DNA of 64,000 nucleotides from Hyphomicrobiales bacterium. GTDB taxonomy: Bacteria; Pseudomonadota; Alphaproteobacteria; Rhizobiales; Beijerinckiaceae. The notes under the pieces were generated by a model. It worked only from the letters and a program-made list of their open reading frames with translations. It did not search any database and was not told where the DNA came from. The first letter of the stretch is position 1, and every line of letters starts with the position of its first letter. Positions 1-9,021 of this stretch are shown in pieces. A program made the translations under genes and the position numbers. Location of the stretch: contig CAKNFP010000001.1 of assembly GCA_930633525.1 (NCBI GenBank), positions 4,215,501 to 4,279,500 on the forward strand, given 5' to 3'.

Positions 1-955
1 CCGGCATGCCGTAGGACAGCCAATCCTCGATGGTGAGGCCATTGCCCTTGGACTTCGAGATCTTCTGGCCCTTCTCGTCCAGGAAAAGCTCGTAGTTGAA
101 GCCATCCGGCGGCACCGCGCCGAGCGCGCGCGCGATCTGGCCCGACAGCTTGACGGAATCGATCAGGTCCTTGCCGGCCATTTCATAGTCAACGCCGAGC
201 GCCACCCAGCGCATCGCCCAGTCCGGCTTCCACTGCAGCTTGACATGGCCGCCCGTGACCGGCGTCTCGAACCGCTCGCCGGTCTCCGGATCGCGCCACA
301 CGACGGTGCCGGCATCCGCCCTTATCTCGTCGAGGGGCACCTGCATGACGATGCCTGTCTTCGGATGGATGGGCAGGAAGGGCGAATAGCTCTGCGCCCG
401 TTCAGCCCGGAGGCTCGGCAGCATGATGGCCATGATCGCGTCGTAGCGCTCCAGCACCAGCTTGAGCGTGGCATCGAAAACGCCGGCCTTGTACGTCTCG
501 GTCGCCGACTGGAAGGAATACTCGAAACCGAAAGCATCGAGAAAGGCGCGCAGCCGCGCGTTGTTATGCTGCCCGAAGCTCGGATGCGTGCCGAACGGGT
601 CCGGCACCTGCGTCAACGGCTTGCCGAGATAGGCAGCCGTCTGCTCCCTGTTCGGGATATTGTCGGGAACCTTGCGCAGGCCGTCCATGTCGTCGGAAAA
701 GGCCACGAGGCGCGTGGGAATCTTGTCCTCGGTCAACACGCGGAAGGCATGGCGCACCATCGAGGTGCGCGCCACCTCGCCAAAGGTGCCGATATGCGGC
801 AAGCCCGAGGGGCCGTAGCCGGTCTCGAACAGCACCGATTTTTTCCCCGAGCGTTCCAGGCGTGCAACGAGCTTGCGGGCCTCTTCAAAAGGCCAGGCCT
901 GCGATGCGTGGGCCGCATCGATAACGCCGCGATCGAGCGCGAGGGGGGTCGTCAT
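1..955 (-). CDS. lysK: Class I lysyl-tRNA synthetase (LysK), 3' end cut by window
   Basis: Charges tRNA-Lys with lysine in the cytoplasm. The protein starts at an ATG at 955 ([10 protein letters not shown]) and about 318 residues are visible; the family is usually over 500 residues, so the C-terminal anticodon-binding part lies beyond the left edge. The class I signatures are present: PHIGTF (HIGH-type) at residues 53-58 and KISKSKGN (KMSKS-type) from about residue 298. These mark it as the archaeal-type class I enzyme, which replaces class II LysS in many Alphaproteobacteria. It is transcribed alone; the gene upstream is on the same strand, 223 bp away, and functionally unrelated. Identification is secure; only completeness is limited by the window. 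Confidence 0.95.
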   Translation of the reverse strand, partial: MTTPLALDRGVIDAAHASQAWPFEEARKLVARLERSGKKSVLFETGYGPSGLPHIGTFGEVARTSMVRHAFRVLTEDKIPTRLVAFSDDMDGLRKVPDNIPNREQTAAYLGKPLTQVPDPFGTHPSFGQHNNARLRAFLDAFGFEYSFQSATETYKAGVFDATLKLVLERYDAIMAIMLPSLRAERAQSYSPFLPIHPKTGIVMQVPLDEIRADAGTVVWRDPETGERFETPVTGGHVKLQWKPDWAMRWVALGVDYEMAGKDLIDSVKLSGQIARALGAVPPDGFNYELFLDEKGQKISKSKGNGLTIEDWLSYGMP

Positions 956-1178
956 GAACTCAAACTTTCAGGTTTTCAGGGTGTCGAAAGGGTCTGCCAC
1001 CAGAAGCTCAACAGGGGCCAATCTGTAGCAAACGCGGCGGACACTAGAACATCGATGGCTAAAGTGCACGCGGTTTCTGGTGAAATGCGTTGCCCGAACA
1101 AGAGGATAGCGCGTTAGATGCAAGAGCGCGCCCATGGGCGGCCTCCCCTTGGCACTCCGGGGATCCGTCGTGCAAGCC

Positions 1179-2093
1179 TCAGTAGAAGCTCACTGGAAAG
1201 TACCGCAAGTAAAGTTCCGCATAGGTACCATCCTCCCATACCTTCTGCAGGCCGTAGTCGAGCGCCTGGCGCAGGATGGGATCGTCTCGCCGGGTAATGA
1301 ACCCCACCCCCTCACCAAAATACCGGCTCTCGGTATAGGGCCCGCCGATGAAACGGCAGCAACCCGCGGCATCGCTCCCGTTCAGCCAGAGCGCCATGCT
1401 CAGCCCATCGGCAAAGACATAGTCCACCTTGCCGTCACGCAGAGCGTCCTGCGCCAGGCCGAGGTTGATGAAGGTCTCGACTTTCGCACCCGGGAAGGCC
1501 GCCTTGAGATAGGCGCGATGGGCAGATTGCTGCACGACACCGACCGTGCGCCCGACGATCGTTTCCGCCGTGGGTTCCGGCAGATCGCCGCCCGACCGCG
1601 CCACGAAACGAGCGGGAGTCCTGTAATAGGGCGAAGTCACCGAGAAGCGCTGGCGAAGCTCCTCCCGAATGGGGATGGCAGCCGCGATGGCATCACCGCG
1701 ACTTTCAGCGAGCGAGTCGAGCAGCGTATCGAAACGCCGCACCTGGATGGTGCAGGCAACCTGCAACACATCGCAGACGGCACGCGCCAGATCCACCGAA
1801 AAGCCCGTCGGCAGCCCTTCCGCATCCGCGAAATGCAAGGGGGGATACAAATCATCCGTGAGAAAGCGGATGACCCGCAGGCCAGTCAGATCCGGCTTGT
1901 TCGGAACATTCTGCCGATTCCAGAAATTCGGCACCGCAACCTCGTCCGAGGCCGCGCGCGGCCGCCCGTCCTGAGCGAAAGACGCACCCGCGCCTGCGGC
2001 CAAGACGAGGGAGACCGCGATGACGGCTGCAATCGCCGATCGCGGCCAAAGCGCCCGAACGATCCGGACAATACGGGAAGGCGAGGGCTTCAT
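1179..2093 (-). CDS. Periplasmic amino-acid-type substrate-binding protein (SBP_bac_3 family)
   Basis: Predicted periplasmic receptor of a polar amino acid ABC transporter, or a stand-alone sensor-type binding protein, of 304 residues. I chose the ATG at 2093 because it gives a good signal peptide (basic start, hydrophobic stretch ending near AGASFA at about residue 40); a longer reading to 2162 would put 23 charged residues in front. The body has the family 3 pattern: a strand followed by YPPLHFADAEGLPTGFSVDLARA, then the internal segment with R-F-S-V-T-x-P-Y-Y, and a C-terminal region ending in YLRYFPVSFY. No permease or ATPase gene is adjacent, so it is an orphan here. The substrate cannot be read from the sequence. 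Confidence 0.8.
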   Translation of the reverse strand: MKPSPSRIVRIVRALWPRSAIAAVIAVSLVLAAGAGASFAQDGRPRAASDEVAVPNFWNRQNVPNKPDLTGLRVIRFLTDDLYPPLHFADAEGLPTGFSVDLARAVCDVLQVACTIQVRRFDTLLDSLAESRGDAIAAAIPIREELRQRFSVTSPYYRTPARFVARSGGDLPEPTAETIVGRTVGVVQQSAHRAYLKAAFPGAKVETFINLGLAQDALRDGKVDYVFADGLSMALWLNGSDAAGCCRFIGGPYTESRYFGEGVGFITRRDDPILRQALDYGLQKVWEDGTYAELYLRYFPVSFY

Positions 2094-2212
2094 TCTGATC
2101 CAGGAATCGGATGGCCAGCGTCTATTCGACCATGGAATGAGTCGAATTTGACTCGCAATCATTGCGAAACTTCTAGCACAATGCGCCCCGGGGACAATTT
2201 GGGGGGGAAACT

Positions 2213-2731
2213 ATGCATCCGGGCAGCAATGCCAGCGGGGAAGGCTGGTTGTTGCGTTATCGGTGGTCACCGCAGGGCGATGATGAGCCCTTGCCACCTG
2301 AAATCGCCTTTCTGGCGGCGCATGGGGTGACCGTTCCGCAACTCATTAAAGCCAAGCGCTATGCACTCCTGTGGGGTGTCACACCGTCCGAGGCCCTGCT
2401 GGCCTTGGGCTTCATCGACGAGGACGCCTTCTACCGCGCCCTGGCCGCGGAAACAGGCGTGCCGCTCCTGCCTGCGGATATAGCCATCAGCCCGCACGCA
2501 CCCTACGACCTGGGAATTCGCGCGGGCATCGTGGCGCTGCAACCGAATCGGCGCCACCTCGCCTTCGCAATGGCACCACGCGGCATCGCCGTCCAGGAGT
2601 TGCTCCTGCGTGGGCCCAGGCTCGCCAGGCAGGGCGTGGCATTGATTGCGCCGCGGCGCCTGGCCGAGCGCGTCATGGCGGCATCCGCCCCCCCGCATCG
2701 CGCGCCGGGCGGCCCACGAGTTGCCGGATGA
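2213..2731 (+). pseudogene. N-terminal part of a frameshifted glycosyltransferase (GspE-N-like domain)
   Basis: Encodes 172 residues, starting at an ATG (MHPGSNASGE). Residues 30-130 look like the small N-terminal domain found in front of some family 2 glycosyltransferases and of type II secretion ATPases (G-V-T-P-S-E-A-L-L-A-L-G-F-I-D-E-D-A-F-Y-R-A-L-A-A-E-T-G-V-P). The frame then runs into a C7 tract at 2688-2694, after which its translation becomes Gly/Pro-rich and stops at 2731. Removing one C would join it in frame to the downstream glycosyltransferase, giving one protein of about 653 residues. I infer a single gene broken by an indel, or a sequencing error or switchable tract at this position. 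Confidence 0.6.
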
Positions 2732-4175
2732 GGACCCTGCCCTTTCCGCGCGTGACGGCGCGACGAGGGCACAAATCGTCTCCGCCGCCACCGCCGTGGG
2801 CGCGGCGAGCTTCATGGCGACGCTGGCGCCGCTCACAGTCCAGCAGGTCATCGTCGGTCTCATCAGCCTCATCTTCCTGGCCATGATAACGGTCAGGCTG
2901 GCCTGCTGCCTCGAGCGGGTGCCGGTCCGCCCGCGGCGCAAGCCTTCACTCGCATGGAGCGGTGAACAGCACCGCGACGAACACTTGCCGACCTACACCA
3001 TCATCGTGCCGCTGTTTCGAGAGACGCGCGTGCTTGGCCAGATCGTCGGCGCTCTGCAGAATCTCGACTATCCAGCGGCCAAGCTCGATATCAAGCTTGT
3101 GCTGGAAGAGGACGACGAGCCCATGCGCGCCGCCGTGCGGGCCATGGAGATGCAGAACTTCATCGAGGTCATCGTCGCGCCCGCGGGGCAGCCACGCACG
3201 AAGCCAAGGGCGCTGAACGTCGCGCTGCCGCTGGCGCGCGGAGAATTTGTCGTCGTCTACGACGCTGAGGATGTGCCGGATCGCGACCAGCTACGCCTGG
3301 CCGTGGCGACTTTTGCGCGGATGCCCCATTCCGTGGCCTGCCTCCAGGCGCGTCTCGTCATCGACAATTTCAGGGACGGCCTGCTCGCCTCCCTGTTCGC
3401 CATCGAATACATGGCGCTGTTCGACGTCATCAATCCCGGCCTCGCCAGCTACGGTCTGCCGGTCCCGCTTGGTGGCACCTCCAACCACTTCCGGACTGAG
3501 GTGCTGCGTGACATCAAGGGCTGGGATGCCTGGAACGTGACCGAAGATGCGGACCTTGGCGTACGGCTCGCGTGTCGAGGCTACGACGTCGCCGACCTTC
3601 CATCGGCGACCCTGGAGGAGGCTCCCATGCACCTTGGAGCCTGGATGCGCCAGCGGGCACGCTGGATGAAAGGCTGGATGCAGGTCTGCATCACCCATAG
3701 CCGGGCCCCGCTCAACACCGCCAGGACGCTTGGCGGAGCCGGTTCGCTCGGCGTTGTGACCATGGCCTTCGGCACGGTCGCAACCGCATTGGCCTACCCG
3801 CTATTCGCGACACTCGCCCTTATCGTGCTGACCAGGTTCGTCCTGAATGGCGGCACCATAGCGGCGTCCTCGATAGCGGACGCCGGTCTTGCGGCGCTGG
3901 CGCTCGTCGTCTTCACGGCAGGCCTCGTTTCGATGCTGCTGCCGCCGATCATCGGAATAGCCCGGCGGGGCCCATGGAGGTTGATGGCCTACGTGCCGCT
4001 GCTGCCCTTTTATTACGTCCTGGTGTCGGTGGCCTCGTGGCGCGGCCTCGTCGGTCTCATCACCTCCCCCTTCAACTGGAACAAGACGGAGCACGGGCTA
4101 TCCGCCCGACGTCGCAGCCTCCAGATTACAGGTAGCCCAGAAGATCCTTCGCCGCGACGTCCGGTGCGCGCTTGA
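2646..4175 (+). CDS. Family 2 glycosyltransferase, BcsA-like membrane enzyme (catalytic part of split gene)
   Basis: Inner-membrane processive-type GT2 enzyme. After an N-terminal hydrophobic helix (bases about 2840-2910) comes the GT-A domain: DAED (bases 3261-3272) is the nucleotide-sugar/metal site, TEDAD (about 3540) the catalytic acidic motif, and QRARWMKG (about 3651) the QxxRW motif of cellulose/hyaluronan-synthase-like enzymes. Several C-terminal membrane helices follow (3760-4060). The first ~20 residues of this frame are probably not native; the true N-terminus is likely the 172-residue frame just upstream, separated by a +1 shift in a C7 tract at 2688-2694. If translated independently, an ATG at 2814 is possible. 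The 3' end overlaps the convergent sco1-type gene by 50 bp. Sugar donor and product are unknown. Confidence 0.8.
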   Translation: MRRGAWPSASWRHPPPRIARRAAHELPDEDPALSARDGATRAQIVSAATAVGAASFMATLAPLTVQQVIVGLISLIFLAMITVRLACCLERVPVRPRRKPSLAWSGEQHRDEHLPTYTIIVPLFRETRVLGQIVGALQNLDYPAAKLDIKLVLEEDDEPMRAAVRAMEMQNFIEVIVAPAGQPRTKPRALNVALPLARGEFVVVYDAEDVPDRDQLRLAVATFARMPHSVACLQARLVIDNFRDGLLASLFAIEYMALFDVINPGLASYGLPVPLGGTSNHFRTEVLRDIKGWDAWNVTEDADLGVRLACRGYDVADLPSATLEEAPMHLGAWMRQRARWMKGWMQVCITHSRAPLNTARTLGGAGSLGVVTMAFGTVATALAYPLFATLALIVLTRFVLNGGTIAASSIADAGLAALALVVFTAGLVSMLLPPIIGIARRGPWRLMAYVPLLPFYYVLVSVASWRGLVGLITSPFNWNKTEHGLSARRRSLQITGSPEDPSPRRPVRA

Positions 4176-4719
4176 GATCGAAGCCGTTCACAAAGCGCCC
4201 CTTGGCATCCATCAGATACACCATGGCCGTATGATCCATGGTGTATCCGTCGCTGGTGGGCACCTTGCGCGCATAGACCTTGTAGGACTTGAGAACCGCC
4301 GCGATTGTCTCAGGCGAACCGGACAGCCCGACGATGCGCGGGTCGAATGCGCCGAGATAGCTTTTCAGCACCTCGGGCGTGTCCCGCTCGGGATCGACCG
4401 TGACGAACAGGACGCGCAGCTTGTCGCCCTGTGGCCCCGCGGCCCGCAGCAGCTCGGAGGCCTCGAACAGTGTCGTCGGACAGACATCGGGGCAGTGGGT
4501 GAAACCGAAGAACACCAGGAACGGCGCGCCGAGGAAGTCCTTGTTCGTGACGGTGCGCCCGTCCTGCGCGGTCAGGGTGAATGGCCCTCCGACGGACGAT
4601 ATGACCGGTTCCTCACGGCGAAAATCAACCAGCGAGACGATCGCGATGCCGAGCACGACGAGACTGAAGAGGAACGCCGCGAGAGGGAGCGCCAGACGCC
4701 GGACGCGGTCACGATTCAT
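4126..4719 (-). CDS. SCO1/SenC-family copper chaperone/thioredoxin-like protein
   Basis: Membrane-anchored periplasmic protein of the Sco family, which delivers copper to the CuA site of cytochrome c oxidase or acts as a thiol reductant for it. The chosen start (MNRDRVRRLA, 4719) gives 197 residues with an N-terminal anchor helix at about 10-31. The copper ligands are visible: CPDVC at 76-80 and the distal His in MDHTAMVY at 163. Length and motif spacing are typical. The short membrane-protein gene just upstream on the same strand may be co-transcribed. The 3' end overlaps the convergent glycosyltransferase gene. No cytochrome oxidase genes are in the window. Confidence 0.93.
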   Translation of the reverse strand: MNRDRVRRLALPLAAFLFSLVVLGIAIVSLVDFRREEPVISSVGGPFTLTAQDGRTVTNKDFLGAPFLVFFGFTHCPDVCPTTLFEASELLRAAGPQGDKLRVLFVTVDPERDTPEVLKSYLGAFDPRIVGLSGSPETIAAVLKSYKVYARKVPTSDGYTMDHTAMVYLMDAKGRFVNGFDLKRAPDVAAKDLLGYL

Positions 4720-4937
4720 ATGCGTTGCTCCCGTTACGCCACCTGCAGGCGATGCCAATGCTCCGGAACCAAGCTCTCCTCGACCAAGCCCTCAGGCGGG
4801 CAGGAGGCGCCGGCAGCATCGCTATACCCGGCCCCGGCCCGGCAGGAGAAGGCGGCAGATGGTCGCCTCGCGAAAACGTCATTGATGCGATTTGCGGTTG
4901 AAGCCGGATCTAAAATGCGCGCACCGCGCGCGCACGC

Positions 4938-5120
4938 TCAAAAACAGCCGGCCACCGCTGCCGTCAGCCAGGCGACGAAAACAGCGTCACCCTGGCTCGC
5001 CCACAACATCGCTCCCGCGAAAAGCGCCAGCACAGCCGCCGCCGCCGACAGCCCGACAATCAGCCGACGGCTATCGGAAGGCGTTTCGGTGGGCCCGCTG
5101 ACGGGTTCGGACAAGGCCAT
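4938..5120 (-). CDS. Small hypothetical membrane protein
   Basis: About 60 residues starting at the ATG at 5120 (MALSEPVSG); a second ATG at 5138 would add six residues. After a polar Ser/Pro/Thr-rich start there is a long hydrophobic stretch (LIVGLSAAAAVLALFAGAMLWA) and a second shorter one ending at the stop (FVAWLTAAVAGCF), so two membrane segments are likely. It lies upstream of the Sco-type gene on the same strand, with about 218 bp between them. I do not recognise the family. The hydrophobic pattern argues for a real gene, but codon evidence for so short a frame is weak. Confidence 0.45.
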   Translation of the reverse strand: MALSEPVSGPTETPSDSRRLIVGLSAAAAVLALFAGAMLWASQGDAVFVAWLTAAVAGCF

Positions 5121-5488
5121 GGCGAAAAGGATCCTCATGATCGGTCGGTCGCGGACCGCTCCTGGCAAGATAGTGGGCGACGCCCCCTTATGCGAGCATT
5201 TTCAGCGTCTTCATCCGCCCGGCGGTGCGCATGGCCCACAGCCGCGAACAGGCATTCGCGTCGCATGATTAGAATAACATCCCGAAATCTGTATGATGAG
5301 GCACGAATCATGATCGCGATTCTGACATTCGCAACATCGTAAACAGGCTTGAATAATAAGGTTTTATGACATCATTCTATAATATTTATAAGAAAATAAG
5401 TAGATGTGATACCTATGCCTCCTAGGACCATCGTAACACTTGTCATGCAAAACGTTCTACGCCATGGAGAAAGCGCGGGAGAAGTTGA
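5121..5488. other. AT-rich intergenic region
   Basis: No convincing gene. The part from about 5270 to 5430 is clearly richer in A and T than its surroundings and includes ttgaataataaggtttt and ctataatatttat, which could contain promoter elements for the small plus-strand gene that follows; the spacing between the best -35-like and -10-like hexamers is not ideal. Confidence 0.4.
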
Positions 5489-5731
5489 ATGACTGGCATA
5501 TCACGACGTGACATCGACGCGCTCGTTGGCACGGTAGACGATATGATTGCCACTGAAATGATCGGAACCGGCGCAAGCGCGGCCGAACTCGTCGAGGCCA
5601 TGGCGCGCCTGGACGAACGGGCGAGCCAGGCAACACTTGGCTCATCGCCGACCCGCCGGGTCCGGCGCCTGATTGATCTTCTTCTGGCCGTAAGCACGCC
5701 GGCCGTACGGTGGCAGCCGGAACTGACCTGA
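5489..5731 (+). CDS. Small hypothetical protein
   Basis: 80 residues (MTGISRRDID to WQPELT). It begins at an ATG preceded by GGGAGAAG at a good ribosome-binding distance and follows an AT-rich promoter-like region. The composition is mixed and helical (VGTVDDMIATEMIG, AAELVEAMARLDERA), with no membrane segment or signal peptide. I know no family for it. A frame on the other strand is open over much of the same stretch, but its translation is Arg/Ser/Pro-rich as expected of a shadow. Confidence 0.5.
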   Translation: MTGISRRDIDALVGTVDDMIATEMIGTGASAAELVEAMARLDERASQATLGSSPTRRVRRLIDLLLAVSTPAVRWQPELT

Positions 5732-6054
5732 CTGGCAAGACCAACACAACGCAACAGAGGCGCGCGCCACGGGCGCGGCCACGGCCGACCGCCATCCAGC
5801 ACGTCTAACGGGCTTAGAACGCGGGAATCGCGATGGCGTCCCAGACGTGGTGTGGCCGCTGTCCGGGATCAGGCCCTTGCCCGTTTCAACACAAGACGCC
5901 TTTTTCAAAGGCTTATGGCCGCCCACGAACCGTGTCGGCTCCGGATCCTGAGCTCACGCCCGCCCCGGGATGGCCAGCACGGGCTATCCTGGGGTGTCGT
6001 TTTCAGCCTGGCGCATCAGTCCTGCGCAAAGCCGCCCACATGTTTGGCCCGAAT
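5732..6054. other. Intergenic region, nothing recognised
   Basis: Lies between a small plus-strand gene and the 3' end of pyrE on the minus strand. Open frames here have the Arg/Pro/Ser-rich look of non-coding high-GC sequence. I see no clear terminator. Confidence 0.4.
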
Positions 6055-6762
6055 TCAGCTCTTCGGCCCGCCGAATTCGGAGATGCCGCCATGCGCGGCG
6101 GACCACGGTGCCGGCTGATTGAGAAAGGCCTCCACCTCGGCCAATACGCCGCTATCGAAATGGCCGCTCGCCTTTGCCACCTCAAGCACATCCCACCAGG
6201 TCACCAGCGCGTGGAGGTCGAGACCGATGGTCTTCAGATCAGCGCGAGCCGTCGGGAATATATCGTAGAAGAAGAGTACGAAGCAGTGATCAACGGTCTG
6301 GCCGGCGTTGCGGATGGCATCCGCGAAGGTCACCTTGCTGCGACCGTCGGTCGCCAGATCCTCGACCAGCAGCGTCCGCGCGCCTTCCACGACCTCGCCC
6401 TCGATCTGGGCATTGCGGCCAAAGCCCTTCGGCTTCTTGCGGATGTACTGCATCGGCAGCATGAGCCGATCGGCGATCCAGGCGGCAAAGGGAATGCCGG
6501 CGGTCTCGCCCCCCGCCACACAATCGATCGATTCATAGCCGATGTCGCGCAGGATGGTGGTCGCGGCGAAATCCATCAACCCGGCACGCAGGCGCGGATA
6601 GGAAATCAGCTTGCGGCAGTCGGTATAGACCGGGCTCGCCCAACCGGACGTGAAGATGAATGGCTTCTCGGCGTTGAAATGAATAGCCTTGACCTCGAGC
6701 ATCATGCGGGCGGTCTGGTGGGCGATCGTTTGTCTGTCTGCCAACGAGGCTGCTTTCACCAT
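6055..6762 (-). CDS. pyrE: Orotate phosphoribosyltransferase
   Basis: Converts orotate and PRPP to orotidine 5'-monophosphate in pyrimidine synthesis. 235 residues from the ATG at 6762 ([11 protein letters not shown]), chosen because GGAGAGAG sits just upstream; an in-frame ATG at 6777 is possible. The family features are [15 protein letters not shown] near the N-terminus, [16 protein letters not shown], the [14 protein letters not shown] loop, and the PRPP-binding segment [14 protein letters not shown]. This is the longer alphaproteobacterial form of PyrE, 230-240 residues. It is a single gene, divergent from the ABC exporter pair, with no other pyr genes nearby. Confidence 0.95.
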   Translation of the reverse strand: MVKAASLADRQTIAHQTARMMLEVKAIHFNAEKPFIFTSGWASPVYTDCRKLISYPRLRAGLMDFAATTILRDIGYESIDCVAGGETAGIPFAAWIADRLMLPMQYIRKKPKGFGRNAQIEGEVVEGARTLLVEDLATDGRSKVTFADAIRNAGQTVDHCFVLFFYDIFPTARADLKTIGLDLHALVTWWDVLEVAKASGHFDSGVLAEVEAFLNQPAPWSAAHGGISEFGGPKS

Positions 6763-7221
6763 CACTCTCTCCATCATCCCGGCGCATCACGCCTTGCTGC
6801 CCGTCACGGCGCTTCCACCGCCTCATGATCGATCACTCGACCCGCAGGCCGCTTAAGAACACTGGCAGGCTCATCCTGACAAGCCCATTTGATCACCGGT
6901 CTTGTGAACATGAGCCCTGCCCCCTGACATCTCCCTATCCGACTTTTCATTGTCCCCTCCCTCGCTTGTCGCAGGCGCCCGTTGCCTTGACCCTCACCCC
7001 CGGCTTCGTTAGACAGCCGCACAGGCTGGCCGGACGCATCGGCGCCCTCCGTCCTCTGCGGCTGCCCAGCGGAACGGGCTCGGCAAGGCGGGCGCCAGCG
7101 TTCTGCCCCTACATGCCGCGGGGCCTAGCGGAGACGGAAGCAATGACCTGACTTAGGTTTGTTGGAGCTTCCGCCACCGGCCTGATTTTCTGTGTCGAGA
7201 CCCGAATCCGAGAAACCACCC
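6763..7221. other. Intergenic region between divergent pyrE and exporter genes
   Basis: 459 bp that must hold the promoters of both pyrE and the ABC exporter operon. Open frames in it are short, Arg/Pro-rich and lack ribosome-binding sites. I found no convincing operator palindrome or riboswitch. Confidence 0.4.
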
Positions 7222-8031
7222 ATGTCCTTGAGCCCGACACGTCGCGACTGGCGGCTTATGCTGAACGATGTCGTGCGCGGTATCGCCGCCTGGCACGTTT
7301 GGGTGCTGCTCGGCTTCAGCGACATCCGCCAGCGTTACAAACGATCCAAATTCGGACAGTTTTGGATCACGCTGAGCATGGGCATTTTTGTCGCAGGCAT
7401 CGGCATCGTCTACGCCTTCCTGTTCAACCAGCCCGTTCGTGAGTATCTGCCGTTCCTGGCCGTCAATATGGTCGTGTGGACCCTGATTGCCGGCATCGTC
7501 AACGAAGCAACGCTCGCCTTCGTGCAGGCCTCGGTCTATCTGCGCCAGGAGGCGATGCCGAAAACCGTCTTCATCCTGCGCATCCTCGTGCGCAACCTCA
7601 TCGCCTTTGCCCACAATCTCATCATTATTCCCATCGTCTGGGCCTGCTTCCTGGTCGTGCCCAGTCCGACCATGCTGCTCGCGATTCCCGGCCTCGTGCT
7701 GATGATGGTGGCAGCGTTCCTCTCCGCGATGATCATCGGTATCCTGTCGACACGCTTTCGCGATCTGCCTCAAATCATCCAGAACCTGCTGCAGATTGCG
7801 TTCTTCATGACCCCGGTGATGTGGCGGGTGGACCAGATGGGCGCGGCTGCCTGGTATATCGTGGGCTTCAACCCGTTCGCTGTCTTCCTGCGCATCGTGG
7901 CCGAGCCGCTGCACGGCCGCATACCCGGCCTCGCGACCTATGCGAGCGCCTTCGTCGTCATAGCCGTGCTGATGCTCATCGCGGCGCCGCTGTTCGCCCG
8001 CTTCCGGGCGCGCATCGTCTATTGGCTTTAA
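7222..8031 (+). CDS. ABC-2 type polysaccharide export permease (Wzm/KpsM-like)
   Basis: Inner-membrane channel subunit of an exporter for a surface polysaccharide or lipid-linked glycan. 269 residues from the ATG at 7222; a GTG at 7192 would add ten polar residues. It has the ABC-2 layout: a cytoplasmic N-terminus with the SDIRQRYKRSKFGQFW motif, about six membrane segments, and the TRFRDLPQIIQNLLQ segment typical of O-antigen/capsule permeases. The ATPase gene follows 22 bp downstream, so the two form an operon. No glycosyltransferase cluster adjoins them, so the cargo cannot be inferred. Confidence 0.92.
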   Translation: MSLSPTRRDWRLMLNDVVRGIAAWHVWVLLGFSDIRQRYKRSKFGQFWITLSMGIFVAGIGIVYAFLFNQPVREYLPFLAVNMVVWTLIAGIVNEATLAFVQASVYLRQEAMPKTVFILRILVRNLIAFAHNLIIIPIVWACFLVVPSPTMLLAIPGLVLMMVAAFLSAMIIGILSTRFRDLPQIIQNLLQIAFFMTPVMWRVDQMGAAAWYIVGFNPFAVFLRIVAEPLHGRIPGLATYASAFVVIAVLMLIAAPLFARFRARIVYWL

Positions 8032-8053
8032 GCTTTTGAGACCGGACAGGGCC

Positions 8054-8812
8054 ATGCCGTCGATCGACCTCGTCAATGCCTCCGTGGAATTCCCGATCTA
8101 CAACGCACGCGGGCGATCGCTGCGGTCGAGCCTCCTGAAGCGTGTCGGCGGCCAGATCGAAAGCGAGAACGGCGACGTCGTCACCGTAAAGGCGCTACGC
8201 AACATCAATCTGTCCCTCAAGGCGGGTGATCGCCTGGCCCTCATCGGCCACAACGGCGCCGGGAAGTCGACTTTGCTGCGGGTCTTTTCCGGGTCCTACG
8301 AGCCATCGGACGGAACCGTGGACATCGAGGGCCGGGTATCCTCGTTGCTCGATATCAGCATGGGGATGGATCCGGAACTCACGGGCGCCGAAAACATCAT
8401 CCTGCGTGGCGTCATTGTGGGCATGTCCATCGCCGAGGCCCGCTCGCGCATCGGCGAGATCGCGGATTTCTCGGAGCTCGGCGGCTATATCGACCTGCCC
8501 ATGCGCACCTATTCCACCGGCATGTCGCTCAGGCTCGCCTTTGCCATCTCGACGGCCGTGCAGCCGGACATCCTGCTCCTGGACGAACTCATCAGCGTCG
8601 GCGACGCCGGTTTCGCCGACAAGGCGTTGCAGCGCACCGAGGACATGATGAACAACGCCAGCATCCTCGTGCTGGCGTCACATGACGGCAACGCTTTGCG
8701 GCAATATTGCAATCGGGCGATCATGCTGCGCGAAGGCCGCGTCATCGCCGAGGGCGGTGTCGACGAGATCCTGGACGTCTATGCGTCGTCAAGGACCGCG
8801 CCGGCGGCCTGA
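8054..8812 (+). CDS. ABC-2 type polysaccharide export ATPase (Wzt/KpsT-like)
   Basis: Motor subunit partnering the permease upstream. 252 residues from the ATG at 8054 (MPSIDLVNAS). Walker A GHNGAGKST begins at residue 65, the signature region YSTGMSLRLAFA at about 153 and Walker B ILLLDE at 173-178. The variant signature YSTGM, in place of LSGGQ, is typical of the Wzt/KpsT/TagH group. It lacks the C-terminal carbohydrate-binding domain of long Wzt proteins, so it is of the short, chain-length-independent type. A strong hairpin follows the stop codon. Confidence 0.93.
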   Translation: MPSIDLVNASVEFPIYNARGRSLRSSLLKRVGGQIESENGDVVTVKALRNINLSLKAGDRLALIGHNGAGKSTLLRVFSGSYEPSDGTVDIEGRVSSLLDISMGMDPELTGAENIILRGVIVGMSIAEARSRIGEIADFSELGGYIDLPMRTYSTGMSLRLAFAISTAVQPDILLLDELISVGDAGFADKALQRTEDMMNNASILVLASHDGNALRQYCNRAIMLREGRVIAEGGVDEILDVYASSRTAPAA

Positions 8813-8848
8813 TCCGGCCTCACCCACCATCACGACCTGTTGCGCCCG

Positions 8849-8870
8849 GGCTGCTCCGAAGGGAGCAGCC
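8849..8870 (+). terminator. Hairpin after the ABC exporter operon
   Basis: A 9-bp perfect stem (GGCTGCTCC with GGAGCAGCC) closes a 4-nt loop 37 bp after the exporter ATPase stop. No T-run follows, so it may be a weak terminator or an mRNA-stabilising hairpin. Confidence 0.5.
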
Positions 8871-9021
8871 GCCGCGGTATCAAACACGTGATGGCGGAGC
8901 TCAAATAAATGCCGGATAATGGTTCGAGCGTCCCTTTTGGCGTTACATGAGCAAATGTTAACTTGATCGGCACGCGAGTTGCTTAGACGATCACGATCGT
9001 TCCGCAGCGGATGAGACGAGA

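Noticed and set aside
6804..7022. 72-codon frame between pyrE and the exporter genes
   Set aside because: No ribosome-binding site and no resemblance to a known protein; the stretch is more likely promoter DNA.
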